A stretch of DNA of 64,000 nucleotides, taken from NCBI GenBank assembly GCA_022774705.1, contig JALFLM010000114.1:1-64000 (forward strand), written 5' to 3'. Each line of letters begins with the position of its first letter. Positions within the stretch are counted from its first letter, which is position 1. The DNA is from Lachnospiraceae bacterium. Lineage in GTDB: Bacteria; Bacillota; Clostridia; Lachnospirales; Lachnospiraceae. The translations under genes and the position numbers were made by a program. Shown here in pieces: positions 46,975-56,849 of this stretch. A model generated the notes under the pieces. The model had not been told where the DNA came from and ran no database searches. It saw only the letters and a list, made by a program, of their open reading frames with translations.

Positions 46975-48630
46975 ATGAATGATATGATTGACAGAATCAT
47001 CACTTTTTTTGGAGATACCATTTCGTATGGAGGAGAATTCCTGATTTCCTGGTGTACTAACATGATTCCCTCCATCTTTCTGGTGCTGATCTTAACCAAT
47101 ACCATCGTCCGGCTGATTCCTTCCCGCTGGATAGAAAAGGCAGCATCTGAGGCTTCGCGCCATGTGCTGCTGAAATATATGCTGATTCCATTTCTTGGAA
47201 GTATCGTTCTGACGAACCCATCCGCCCTGACTCTGGGGCGCTTTATGTCGGAAAAGGATAAGCCTTCCTATTATGCATCCGCTTCCTTTTTCTGCCACAC
47301 CAGCAACGGCATTTTCCCCCATATCAATTCCTCTGAGCTTTTTATCTGGCTGGGTATTGCTCATGGAGTGGAAATGCTGGGATATTCTTCTGTTCCTCTG
47401 GCAATCCGGTATCTGGCAGCAGGCCTGGTGGCCAATTTTATCTGCGGAATCGTAACTGACCGTACAACGGCATATTATTGCCGGAAAATGAATATTACAT
47501 TGTCTGATGTGCCTGACTGGAAACTGAATGTGGAGCCTGCATATGGAAAAAAGAAAAAGGGTGACAGAAATCGTAGTACAGATGAAAAGCCGGCTGCGGA
47601 AATGAAAACGGAGAGCAGCAATCAAAATGCCGCTCTGGAAACATCTGAAGACACCTGCTGGCATTCCGTCCGCATCCGGGCAGGCAATGGCGGTTATGGC
47701 GGCCCTCTGATTCTGAAACCGGACGAAAAGCGGAATAAATTGATCTATGTGGCCGGCGGAGGCAGAAAACCGGCCATTGTGGATAAAATTGAGGAAATCA
47801 CCGGATGTACGTCTGTTAACGGTTTTAAAGCGGGAATACCGGATGAAGAAGTTTTTCTTGCCGTAATCGACTGCGGCGGAACGCTGCGCTGCGGAATCTA
47901 TCCGAAAAAACGAATTCCTACTGTTAACATTCTGCCCACCGGAAAAAGCGGTCCTCTGGCTCAGTATATTACGGAAGATATTTATGTTTCGGCTGTAACA
48001 GAAGACTGTATTACTGAAGTGAAAACGGATGCTGAAATGAAAATGGACGCAGAAGCGGAAAACGTTCTTCCGGAAGATAGCTTTCCCGGATCTGTCCTGC
48101 TTCAGAGGGCGACCGGTGTGATTTCTATGTGGGGCAAGGGCTGTGCCTGCGCTTATAAAGCCGCCCGGGACAGTGTGGATATTGTCCTTCATACACTGCT
48201 TCCGATGATGGGTTTCATATCGCTGTTCACTGCCGTGATTGAATGCTCAGGGCTCAATAGTTTTATTGCGAACCATCTGACTTTTCTGTCTTCCAATATC
48301 ATCGGGCTTTTTATACTGGGAATTATCATATCCTTCCCCCTGATTTCTCCAATTCTGTCACCGGGAGCAATCATTGCTCAGGTGATCGGAACCGTGATCG
48401 GAGCACAGATCGGAAACGGAACCATGGCGGTTTCGCTGGCTCTTCCGGCCTTGTTTGCAATCAACACTCAGGCTGCATGCGATTTTATACCTGTCGGGCT
48501 GGGGCTGGCAGACGCACAGGATAATACCATCAAGGTCGGAGTACCTTCTGTTTTAACGTCCCGATTTCTGACCAGTGGGATTCGTATACTGACAGGAGTC
48601 GTTTTTGGCGTAGGGCTTTACAGCCGGTGA
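46975..48630 (+). CDS. Fused PTS sorbitol-family EIIC-EIIBC protein
   Basis: N-terminal SrlA-like (CHTSNGIFPHINSSELFIWLGIAHG) fused to SrlE-like (IRAGNGGYGGPLILKPDEKRNKLIYVAGGGRKPAIVDKIEEITGCTSVNGFKAGIP). Confidence 0.93.
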   Translation: MNDMIDRIITFFGDTISYGGEFLISWCTNMIPSIFLVLILTNTIVRLIPSRWIEKAASEASRHVLLKYMLIPFLGSIVLTNPSALTLGRFMSEKDKPSYYASASFFCHTSNGIFPHINSSELFIWLGIAHGVEMLGYSSVPLAIRYLAAGLVANFICGIVTDRTTAYYCRKMNITLSDVPDWKLNVEPAYGKKKKGDRNRSTDEKPAAEMKTESSNQNAALETSEDTCWHSVRIRAGNGGYGGPLILKPDEKRNKLIYVAGGGRKPAIVDKIEEITGCTSVNGFKAGIPDEEVFLAVIDCGGTLRCGIYPKKRIPTVNILPTGKSGPLAQYITEDIYVSAVTEDCITEVKTDAEMKMDAEAENVLPEDSFPGSVLLQRATGVISMWGKGCACAYKAARDSVDIVLHTLLPMMGFISLFTAVIECSGLNSFIANHLTFLSSNIIGLFILGIIISFPLISPILSPGAIIAQVIGTVIGAQIGNGTMAVSLALPALFAINTQAACDFIPVGLGLADAQDNTIKVGVPSVLTSRFLTSGIRILTGVVFGVGLYSR

Positions 48631-48656
48631 TTTTTTACAAATTTATTTGGCGGGTA

Positions 48657-48708
48657 CAAAAAGTGCCGCAGAGGATTCTGATATAAGGTGTCTTCTGCGG
48701 CACTTTTT
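48657..48708. terminator. Intrinsic terminator
   Basis: AAAAAGTGCCGCAGA...TCTGCGGCACTTTTT. Confidence 0.85.
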
Positions 48709-49105
48709 CTGTGTGGCTTTGCCACGCAGATTTTTAAGCGGCTTTTTTCTGGTATTTTATACTGAAAAAACCGCAATTGGTGCAACAGGCAGAAGCTGCG
48801 CCGATATGCCATGAAAACAGAAAATACCGGGGAGGAAAATTTATCCATTACTGGCGTTTAAAAACGAAACGGAAAAAATAAAATTTCGAAATCATGTTTC
48901 AAAATACAACTTATTCAATAAAAATAATACAAAAAAATCATACTTGTTTCGTATTTAAACACATTGTGCGATTCGTTTTATTGTTGAGAACCCTGTCATC
49001 CTGTATACTTTAGGCAAGCTGAAACGTACTGAATTGTGCAAATCTGCAGATATCTACATACAGTACCGGTTAATAAGGACTTTTAAAACCAAGGAGGAAA
49101 ACAAG

Positions 49106-50386
49106 ATGACACTTCCAATGATTTTTGCTCTTGCAATTACCATCTTCATGATTATTCTGGTCATGATCGATAAACTGCCGTTTGGCGCACCGCCGCTGCT
49201 GGCCTGCCTGCTGCTGGTTATTTTCAATGTTGTTGATATTAAAACTGCTTTCGGTGGATTTTCCAACTCAACCATCGTAATGCTTGCATCTTTCATGGCA
49301 ATCATTGCTGCACTGCAGAAGACAAGCTTTATCACTGCTTTTAAGAAAGCCATGTACAATATGGCGAATAAAGGTGGTTTTATGGCCTTCGTGATGATTA
49401 TCCTGATCGTTATGCTGGGCTGCAGCCTGTTCGGTACCGGTTCCACCGCATACTATGTACTGACCATCGGTCTGCTTTCCACTCTGCCCTACAACAAAAA
49501 GCTGCCGCCGTCCAAGATTGTCATGACTGCCGGCTTTGCTGCAAATCATCCCCTGATTCCGCTGAATACGGCACTGCAGTACGGTATTGTGATTGCGGTT
49601 ATGGAAAGCGCAGGTGTACTGGCCAATATTTCCATGGTGAAGTTTGCTGTAGTGAACTTCTTCCTGTCCATGGGCTTCCTGCTTAACTGTCTGATTCAGT
49701 ACAAATTACTGCCTGATCATCCCATTGCAGCTGCAAGCGAGGATTCCATTGCAGCTGCAAACGAAGAAGGATCGTCGCTTCCCAAATGGAAAGAATATGT
49801 TACCTACATCGTGTTTGTTGCGGCTGTTGCAGGTATGATTCTGCAGAGCTCCATCGGTGATGCAGGATACGCAATCCCCGGCCTGTCCGTAGCAGTACTG
49901 CTGGTAATCGGTGTGATGGATTTCAACGAAATCCGCGATGCAATCTGTGCTCCTATCATCCTGGTGTCAGCAGGTGTTATTGGTATCGCTGATGCGCTGG
50001 GCAGCACCGGACTGACAAATCTGGTTGGTGAAACTGTAGCCGGTATGCTGGGGTCCAATATCAATCCGTTTATTCTGGTCTTTGTCTTCTGCATTCTTAC
50101 CAGCGTGCTGGCAACCATGACCGGTTCTACGATTGGTACCGTATATGTATTCGCACCTCTTGCCATCGCTACCTGTACAAGTCTGGGCATGGATCCCACC
50201 GCGGCAGCAGTTGCCATCGTCATCTCCGGATGGTGCGGACATTTCCTGCCTATTGATGGTATGCCTGCCATGGTTATGGGTGTCGGTAAATACAACCTGA
50301 AAGAGTTCTGGAAATTTACCATTCCGCAGTACTTTATCCGTCTGCTGGCTCTGACTGCCGGTGCAGTGCTGATGTTCCCCATGTAA
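49106..50386 (+). CDS. SLC13/DASS-like permease
   Basis: Multi-TM; GGFSNSTIVMLASFMAIIAALQKT; HFLPIDGMPAMVMGVGKYNLKEFWKFTIPQYFIRL; SD AAGGAGG. Confidence 0.8.
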   Translation: MTLPMIFALAITIFMIILVMIDKLPFGAPPLLACLLLVIFNVVDIKTAFGGFSNSTIVMLASFMAIIAALQKTSFITAFKKAMYNMANKGGFMAFVMIILIVMLGCSLFGTGSTAYYVLTIGLLSTLPYNKKLPPSKIVMTAGFAANHPLIPLNTALQYGIVIAVMESAGVLANISMVKFAVVNFFLSMGFLLNCLIQYKLLPDHPIAAASEDSIAAANEEGSSLPKWKEYVTYIVFVAAVAGMILQSSIGDAGYAIPGLSVAVLLVIGVMDFNEIRDAICAPIILVSAGVIGIADALGSTGLTNLVGETVAGMLGSNINPFILVFVFCILTSVLATMTGSTIGTVYVFAPLAIATCTSLGMDPTAAAVAIVISGWCGHFLPIDGMPAMVMGVGKYNLKEFWKFTIPQYFIRLLALTAGAVLMFPM

Positions 50387-50496
50387 TCGGAAGTGGAATG
50401 AATTTCAGCAGATATAGTGAAACATAGACTGAACTTCGGATAAGCCTGAATTAATTTCAGATACGGTCCGAAGTTCGGAGAAAGGAATAAGGTATT

Positions 50497-50847
50497 ATGA
50501 CGAAAAACAAGTTTGAACTGGAGCATATCGGGATCAATACTCCCAATGCAGAAGAAGCAGAGAAGCTGGCACAGCTTCTGAGCATGATGTTTAATCTGGA
50601 ACCCCGTCACGGACAGAAATCCGAATTCGGCGGCCCGTACTTTGAGTGTATGAAAGCCCCTTTTCTGGGCACAAACGGTCATATTGCCATGCGTACACCG
50701 GATCTGAGTGCTGCCGTAGAAGAATTGAAGGAAAAAGGATTTTCCTTCAACATGGATACGGCTGCCTGGACAGAGGATGGAAAACTGAAAAATATCTATC
50801 TGGACGGAGAGTTCGGAGGATTTGCCATCCACATTATGCAGAAATAA
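50497..50847 (+). CDS. VOC (glyoxalase) family protein
   Basis: FELEHIGINTPNAEEAEKLAQLL...GHIAMRTPDLSAAVEELKEKGFSF. Confidence 0.8.
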   Translation: MTKNKFELEHIGINTPNAEEAEKLAQLLSMMFNLEPRHGQKSEFGGPYFECMKAPFLGTNGHIAMRTPDLSAAVEELKEKGFSFNMDTAAWTEDGKLKNIYLDGEFGGFAIHIMQK

Positions 50848-50870
50848 AAACAAATGTACATGTAAAGTAT

Positions 50871-50909
50871 GAAAAAGCCGATCACCGGAAACAGTGATCG
50901 GCTTTTTCA
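50871..50909. terminator. Bidirectional terminator
   Basis: GAAAAAGCCGATCACcggaaacaGTGATCGGCTTTTTC. Confidence 0.9.
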
Positions 50910-50920
50910 GGTATTTTGTC

Positions 50921-52282
50921 TCAGCTGATATCGCGTGTCAGGTCTTTTACCCAGATGTACTTTTTGTAATGTGCCATGACCCAGGGGATTTTTCCTACTT
51001 CATCAAGGCAGGTGCAGGCGTACACGACCAGTACCGGCCAGTGAAACAGAAAGGTTCCTGCCGCTGCCAGCGGAATGGCAATTCCCCACATGCATACAGC
51101 CAGACTGTACATGTCAAACATGGTGTCTCCGCCCGATGCAAAGATTCCGTTGATGATAATGGTATTGACTGCCCGGCCAATCATGTAAAATGCCATAATC
51201 ACCATCATGCCGGTCAGATAGCCGGCCGCGCCGTCCGTAAGCTTTACGAACCGCAGCACAAAGGGAGTGACGGCAAGCATAACGCCCGTAGACAGAAAAC
51301 CACATAAAAATGCCAGTTTTACGAGACGGTCTCCGTACAGTTTTCCGCGTTTCAGATTGCCTGCGCCAAGCTCGTGTCCCACCAGAATGCCGCCGCCGCT
51401 GCTGATACCGTTGCAGAGACAGCAGATCAGGTCACGTACTACGGAGGCGATGGAATTGGCTGCGGCTGCATCGGTTCCCATGTGCCCCATAAATGCGGTA
51501 TAAGAAGTAAAGCCTACGCCCCAGAACAGGCAGGCGCCAAGCAGGGGAAGCGCGCATTTGCCAAAATCGGCTGCAAGAAGCGGATCGCGTTTCATAAAAC
51601 GGCTCAGGTCCGGGCGGATATATCCGTCTTTCAGGGAACAGACAATGCACCAGATCAGTTCGATAGCTCTGGCGATCAGGGTGGCCAGCGCTGCGCCCTG
51701 AACTTCCATGGCAGGCAGGCCGAACAGACCATAGATCAGCACGCCATTCAGAATAATGTTGATTACTACGGCACCGGAACTGATGAGGGCTGTCTGTGAA
51801 GCATGTCCGCTCACCTTCATGATTACGAGATAGCACTGGGAAATACCGGTAAGCAGATAGGACCAGCCTGCAATCCTGAGATAGCGGATTCCTATGGTGA
51901 TCAGGACTTTTTCATTGGTAAAAATCAGCATCAGATAGCGGGGGAAAAACATGCATCCCGCAAAGAACAGCAGGGAAACCAGTCCGCAGCACCGGAGACT
52001 GATGCAGAATATATCATTAACGGTCTGACGGTCGCCTTTTCCCCAGTACTGTGCCCCCAGAATCCCGGCAGTGGACACAATGGCGGACAGAATCATGTTC
52101 TGAATAAACTGAATCTGAGTAGCCAGGGAAACGGCGGACATGGAATTCTGCTCGACACTTCCCAGCATGATGGCATCTGCCGCAGCTACAGAGGCCAGCA
52201 TCAGGCTCTGAAGCGCAATGGGAGCAGTCAGCTGGAACAGCTTCCGGCAAAAAAATCTGTCTGAAAACAGGTGATCTTTCAT
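50921..52282 (-). CDS. MATE family efflux transporter
   Basis: 12-TM-like; LTAPIALQSLMLASVAAADAIMLGSVEQNSMSAVSLATQIQFI. Confidence 0.92.
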   Translation of the reverse strand: MKDHLFSDRFFCRKLFQLTAPIALQSLMLASVAAADAIMLGSVEQNSMSAVSLATQIQFIQNMILSAIVSTAGILGAQYWGKGDRQTVNDIFCISLRCCGLVSLLFFAGCMFFPRYLMLIFTNEKVLITIGIRYLRIAGWSYLLTGISQCYLVIMKVSGHASQTALISSGAVVINIILNGVLIYGLFGLPAMEVQGAALATLIARAIELIWCIVCSLKDGYIRPDLSRFMKRDPLLAADFGKCALPLLGACLFWGVGFTSYTAFMGHMGTDAAAANSIASVVRDLICCLCNGISSGGGILVGHELGAGNLKRGKLYGDRLVKLAFLCGFLSTGVMLAVTPFVLRFVKLTDGAAGYLTGMMVIMAFYMIGRAVNTIIINGIFASGGDTMFDMYSLAVCMWGIAIPLAAAGTFLFHWPVLVVYACTCLDEVGKIPWVMAHYKKYIWVKDLTRDIS

Positions 52283-52430
52283 GGTTTAAAATACCTTTCT
52301 CTTTTGATAATTGTAAAGCTGCAGATCCGCATCTCTATCCGCGGACTATTTTACATGAACCTCCGTGTCTGTGCAAGAAGAGAAATACGTAAATAAAGAA
52401 ATGTATAAAAAACAGGTAAATAAACGAAAA

Positions 52431-52488
52431 AACGGAACTTCCCTGAACAATCATACATATTTGAATGTTCAGAAGAAATTCCGTCATG
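52431..52488 (-). terminator. Terminator-like hairpin after CaCA antiporter gene
   Basis: ACGGAACTTCCCTGAACA...TGTTCAGAAGAAATTCCGT (imperfect stem). Confidence 0.55.
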
Positions 52489-52506
52489 GTGATGCAGTAA
52501 TATACT

Positions 52507-53445
52507 TTATCTCATGATGATATATACCGTATAGGCCAGGTACAGGGCTACCATAATAGCGCCGCGCATACGGCCGATCTGGTAATCTTTTTTTGCCATG
52601 AGCCAGGTAAGGGCGCTGGCCGCGATCAGGAATATGGCATCAAAAGTGGACAGAACATCCACCTTCATGGGTGAAATGGTTGTTGATGTGGCGAGTACGA
52701 ACAGGATGTTGAACAGGTTGGAGCCGATGACGTTGCCGAGAGCAAGTCCGTTTTCGCCTTTTTTGGAAGCAACCATGGAGGTTACAAGCTCCGGAAGTGA
52801 TGTTCCGAAGGCAACTACGGTAAGGCCGATCAGTGTTTCGCTCAGTCCGAAAGAGGCTGCGATGAGGCTGGCATTATCAACAACCAGGTTGCCGCCGATA
52901 ACGATCGCTGCCATGCCGCCGATGATGTAAACCACGCTGAGCAGGGGGCTCAGTACCTTGATTTCTTCCTCATCGTCATCATCTGTTCCTGCGGCTCTGT
53001 CTTTCAGTGCGCTGCGAACAGTTTTTTCCATGAAATAAGCGAACATGATCAGCAGAATAATACCGTCAAGGCGGCTTAAATCGTGATCAAATCCGAATAA
53101 AAGAAGCATCACGACAGCCGCAAGGATCGCGTAGAGATAATCACCGTTCAGGATTTTTTTATCCATAGGCATGGGTGCCAGTAAAGAGCAGAGTCCGAGA
53201 ACCATCATTAGGTTGAAAATATTGGAACCGATGACGTTGCCTACTGCGATGTCATTGCTTCCGGACAGGGACGCGGAAATGCTGACTGCCAGTTCCGGGG
53301 CGCTGGTACCGAAAGCAACAATTGTAAGACCGATAATGATTGTGGGGATTCTCAGCAGTTTGGCAACGGAGGAACTGCCTTCAACGAAGAAGTCAGCTCC
53401 CTTTACCAGTAAAACGAAACCGAGAATCAGTAAAATATAAGCCAT
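52507..53445 (-). CDS. Calcium/sodium antiporter (CaCA family)
   Basis: Duplicated GxxVVAFGTSxPEL motifs: TIVAFGTSAPELAVS, TVVAFGTSLPELVTS; GNVIGSNIFN and GNVIGSNLFN. Confidence 0.94.
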   Translation of the reverse strand: MAYILLILGFVLLVKGADFFVEGSSSVAKLLRIPTIIIGLTIVAFGTSAPELAVSISASLSGSNDIAVGNVIGSNIFNLMMVLGLCSLLAPMPMDKKILNGDYLYAILAAVVMLLLFGFDHDLSRLDGIILLIMFAYFMEKTVRSALKDRAAGTDDDDEEEIKVLSPLLSVVYIIGGMAAIVIGGNLVVDNASLIAASFGLSETLIGLTVVAFGTSLPELVTSMVASKKGENGLALGNVIGSNLFNILFVLATSTTISPMKVDVLSTFDAIFLIAASALTWLMAKKDYQIGRMRGAIMVALYLAYTVYIIMR

Positions 53446-53518
53446 AATGTTGTGTCTCCTCTGTTAAATCAATGATATTGGGTAGTGTTGTTGAGCCGGT
53501 AATCAATAACAGTAAAAA

Positions 53519-54595
53519 TCAGGCCTGTCTCTTTCCTTCTGACATACGAACAGCGTAGTCAATCGCATTTACAAGGCTCAGTTCGTTGCTGGTGCCTTTG
53601 CCGGCCAGGGCGAATCCGGTTCCGTGGTCTACGCTGGTGCGGATAATGGGAAGTCCCAGGGTTACATTGACGCCTTCCACTGCTTTCCAGGACTGTTTTT
53701 CGCGGTCATATACAAAACCGACTGTTTTCAGCGGGATATGCCCCTGGTCATGGTACATGCATACAACGATATCATACCAGCCGCCGAGTGCTTCGGAGAA
53801 GACACTGTCCGGAGGGATGGGTCCGATGGCATTGATGCCTTTGGCTTTTGCTTCTTCGATAGCAGGCTTGATTTCTTCAATTTCTTCCGTGCCGAACAGG
53901 CCGTTTTCACCGCAATGGGGATTGAGGCCGGATACAGCGACTCTGGGATTTTCGATGCCCATATCCTGGCAGGCTTTATGTGCGATTTCGATGACCTCCA
54001 GGACACGGGCTTTTTTAACACGGTCGCAGGCTTCACGCAGGGATACGTGGGTAGAAACGTGAACGACGCGCAGATCGTGGTGGGCAAGCATCATGGTATA
54101 TTTTTTTGTATTGGTGTAGGATGCATAGATTTCGGTGTGACCGTCAAAATGGGTATGGCCGTCGGAAAGTTCGCCGTTGTAATGCTCCAGTGCCTTGTTC
54201 ATGGCTTCTTTGTTCAATGCATTGGTACAGGTGGCGTCCACTTCACCGGCCAGAGCCAGTTCGATGACTTTTTTGACGCACTGAAACGCTGCGTTGCCGC
54301 CTTCAATACTGACTTTTCCGATTTCAAAAGCTGAAATATCCTGGATCAGAGGCAGATGCAGGACATCAACGGTGCCGGGGGTAAACTGTGCGTCTGATAC
54401 CTTTTCACAGCGATGAATCTGCATATCTGTCAATCCGGTAAAACGGACAGCCTGCTCCATAATAGAGGCATCGCCTACTACAACAGGGCGGCAGCGGTCA
54501 TATATATCTGCGTGCGCAAGAGCTTTGATTGTGATTTCGGGGCCGTTGCCGGCCGGATCTCCCATGGTAATTCCTACGATCGGTTTGTTATTCAT
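53519..54595 (-). CDS. PdxA/PdxA2-family 4-phosphate dehydrogenase
   Basis: IVGITMGDPAGNGPEITIKAL; AVSGLNPHCGENGLFGTEE; MYHDQGHIPLKTVGF; RTSVDHGTGFALAGKG. Confidence 0.93.
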   Translation of the reverse strand: MNNKPIVGITMGDPAGNGPEITIKALAHADIYDRCRPVVVGDASIMEQAVRFTGLTDMQIHRCEKVSDAQFTPGTVDVLHLPLIQDISAFEIGKVSIEGGNAAFQCVKKVIELALAGEVDATCTNALNKEAMNKALEHYNGELSDGHTHFDGHTEIYASYTNTKKYTMMLAHHDLRVVHVSTHVSLREACDRVKKARVLEVIEIAHKACQDMGIENPRVAVSGLNPHCGENGLFGTEEIEEIKPAIEEAKAKGINAIGPIPPDSVFSEALGGWYDIVVCMYHDQGHIPLKTVGFVYDREKQSWKAVEGVNVTLGLPIIRTSVDHGTGFALAGKGTSNELSLVNAIDYAVRMSEGKRQA

Positions 54596-54686
54596 TGTGA
54601 TATTCCTCCTTTTTTACAAATATCTTTCAGGCAGGACATGTCCTTTGATGGGACATGCCCTTTGATTTTCAGAGAATCTGTTTTAA

Positions 54687-55595
54687 TCAGCACATACCTT
54701 TTGCGGCATTTTCAGCCAGTACTTTTTTCAGCGCCTCAATACCTTCTTCCGGAACCTGATTGAAAGGTGCGCGGCATTTGCCTACGTTGTAGCCCAGCAG
54801 GGAAACGGCAGTTTTTACGATGGTATTGGGGTTGCCGTAACGGAATACGGCACGCAGGCTTGCGATGGAATCCTGAGCTTTCTGAGCTTCTTCCAGTCTG
54901 CCGGCCTTGAACAGGTCGTAGATGGATGCGAGTACGTGGGGGTATACGTTTGCGCAGCCCGCGATGCCGCCTGCTCCGCCTTCTTTCAGACAGGGCAGAA
55001 TCAGGGAATCGTTGCCGGAAAGTACACGGAAATCTTTGTCCAGATCCTGTGTCAGATGGATATAGGCTTTCAGGTTTTCCCAGTCACCGCTGGAGTCCTT
55101 GGCACCCATGATCACATCCACATCTTTAGCCAGTCTGGCAACGGTCTCGGGCAGCAGTTTGTTTCCTGTGCGGGCAGGAATGTTATAGAGTACAATGGGA
55201 ATATCCACATGTTTTGCGACAGCAACGTAGTGATCGTATAATTCCTGCTGGGAAGCCATGGCAAAACTGGGCGTGATGATGGAAAGAATATCTGCCCCCA
55301 GTTCCTGAGCTTTTTTGCTCATGCGGATGGTGTCGGCAGTGGAAATACATCCGGTGCCGGCGTAAACGGGGACACGTCCGTGAACCTGATCGATGGTTGC
55401 TTCCAGTACTTCAATTTTTTCGTTTTCGCTGAGAATGTAGCCTTCTCCGTTGGTTCCGAAAGGGAACAGACCGTGTACACCGCCATCGAGAAGACGGTCA
55501 ATCTGCTGGCACAGTACATCAAGATTGACGCTTTCGTCAGGGTTCATGGGTGTCAGGATTGCGGGGATAATACCTTTGATTTCTGCGTTTTTCAT
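54687..55595 (-). CDS. Dihydrodipicolinate synthase/N-acetylneuraminate lyase family aldolase
   Basis: GIIPAILTPMNPDESVNLDVL; GLFPFGTNGEGYILSENE; LYNIPARTGNKL; GAKDSSGDW. Confidence 0.93.
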   Translation of the reverse strand: MKNAEIKGIIPAILTPMNPDESVNLDVLCQQIDRLLDGGVHGLFPFGTNGEGYILSENEKIEVLEATIDQVHGRVPVYAGTGCISTADTIRMSKKAQELGADILSIITPSFAMASQQELYDHYVAVAKHVDIPIVLYNIPARTGNKLLPETVARLAKDVDVIMGAKDSSGDWENLKAYIHLTQDLDKDFRVLSGNDSLILPCLKEGGAGGIAGCANVYPHVLASIYDLFKAGRLEEAQKAQDSIASLRAVFRYGNPNTIVKTAVSLLGYNVGKCRAPFNQVPEEGIEALKKVLAENAAKGMC

Positions 55596-55667
55596 TTATT
55601 TTCTCCTGTTCTGTTATGTTTTATATTGTCAGTTGTGTGTTCTGCGCTGCCGTATCAGCAGTGCTGT

Positions 55668-56828
55668 TTACATGATTTCCAGATAAAGGGCGCGTGCATC
55701 GGCGGGGGTTACTTCTCTCATATTATTGACAAGAAGACGTGTTACCTGCATGCCTGCTTCAACCAGTCCGTCCAGATCTTCTGCGGGAACGCCGAATTCC
55801 TTTAGGCTGGTGGGAATGTCCAGATCCTTAACGATTTTTTCCATCCATGCCAGCATGTATGCACTTTTTTCTTCTACAGTGGTGCAGTTTTTTTCGGTGT
55901 GAACGCAGCGGTCATAGGCTGCGGCAAAACGTTCACGGCATACGGGCTCGTTGAAACGCATAACCGGTGCCAGCAGGATGGCATTGGATACGCCGTGGGG
56001 AATATGGTATTTTCCACCCAGAGGATAGCTGAGGGCATGAACTGCGGTTGTACCGGAAGCAGTGATTGCCAGTCCGCCGTAGTAGGCTGCGATCTGCATG
56101 CGGTTCTTTGCTTCCATGGCTTCCGGGTCGCTGCAGGCATCCATGATATTGTTCAGAATCAGATCAAGGCCTTCCAGGGCGTACAGATCGCTGAAGGGAT
56201 TGGCTTTATTGCCGGTAAAGCATTCGATGCAGTGGGCCAGAGCGTCTACACCGGTAGCTGCCGCAATACTGCGGGGCAGGTTTTTGATCATTCTGGCATC
56301 CAGAATTACATAATCAGCAATCATGTTTTCGTTGACGATACCGACTTTCAGTTCCTTTTCGGGCACGGCAACAATGGCGTTGGGGGTTACTTCTGCTCCT
56401 GTACCGGCAGTGGTGGGAATCAGAATGATGGGAACACATTTGCGGGCGCGGCCGGGAGTGTCCAGCAGTTCCTTTACACCGTATTCGTCTGTAACCAGAA
56501 CACTGGCCAGCTTGGCTGCATCCATGACGCTGCCGCCGCCGCAGGCTACGATCATATCTGCCCTGCTGGCTTTGAACTGATCAACCAGCTTCTGTACGGA
56601 CATATAATCCGGTTCCGGCGGGAGTTCATCCAGCACATAGTATTCTGCACCGGCTGCTTTGACTGCTTCTTCGGGCAGGGAGAACAGGCCGCAGGCTTCA
56701 ATTCCTTTATCGGTAAACATTGCTACTTTTTTTGCATTGACAGACTTCAGGATGGAAGTGATGTTATCCATGGCATTTTCCCCGCCGTATACGGCATGGG
56801 GCATTTTCAGATTATAGGCAGTAAGCAT
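55668..56828 (-). CDS. Iron-containing alcohol dehydrogenase
   Basis: VACGGGSVMDAAKLASVLVT; IPTTAGTGAEVTPNAIV; ALSYPLGGKYHIPHGVSNAILL. Confidence 0.93.
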   Translation of the reverse strand: MLTAYNLKMPHAVYGGENAMDNITSILKSVNAKKVAMFTDKGIEACGLFSLPEEAVKAAGAEYYVLDELPPEPDYMSVQKLVDQFKASRADMIVACGGGSVMDAAKLASVLVTDEYGVKELLDTPGRARKCVPIILIPTTAGTGAEVTPNAIVAVPEKELKVGIVNENMIADYVILDARMIKNLPRSIAAATGVDALAHCIECFTGNKANPFSDLYALEGLDLILNNIMDACSDPEAMEAKNRMQIAAYYGGLAITASGTTAVHALSYPLGGKYHIPHGVSNAILLAPVMRFNEPVCRERFAAAYDRCVHTEKNCTTVEEKSAYMLAWMEKIVKDLDIPTSLKEFGVPAEDLDGLVEAGMQVTRLLVNNMREVTPADARALYLEIM

Positions 56829-56849
56829 TTTTTGTTCCTCCTTGTTGGG

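Noticed and set aside
52431-52488. Third copy of the 62-nt palindromic element (contains CTGAACA/TGTTCAG)
   Set aside because: Internal sequence and outer arms differ; better explained as the terminator of the CaCA antiporter gene.
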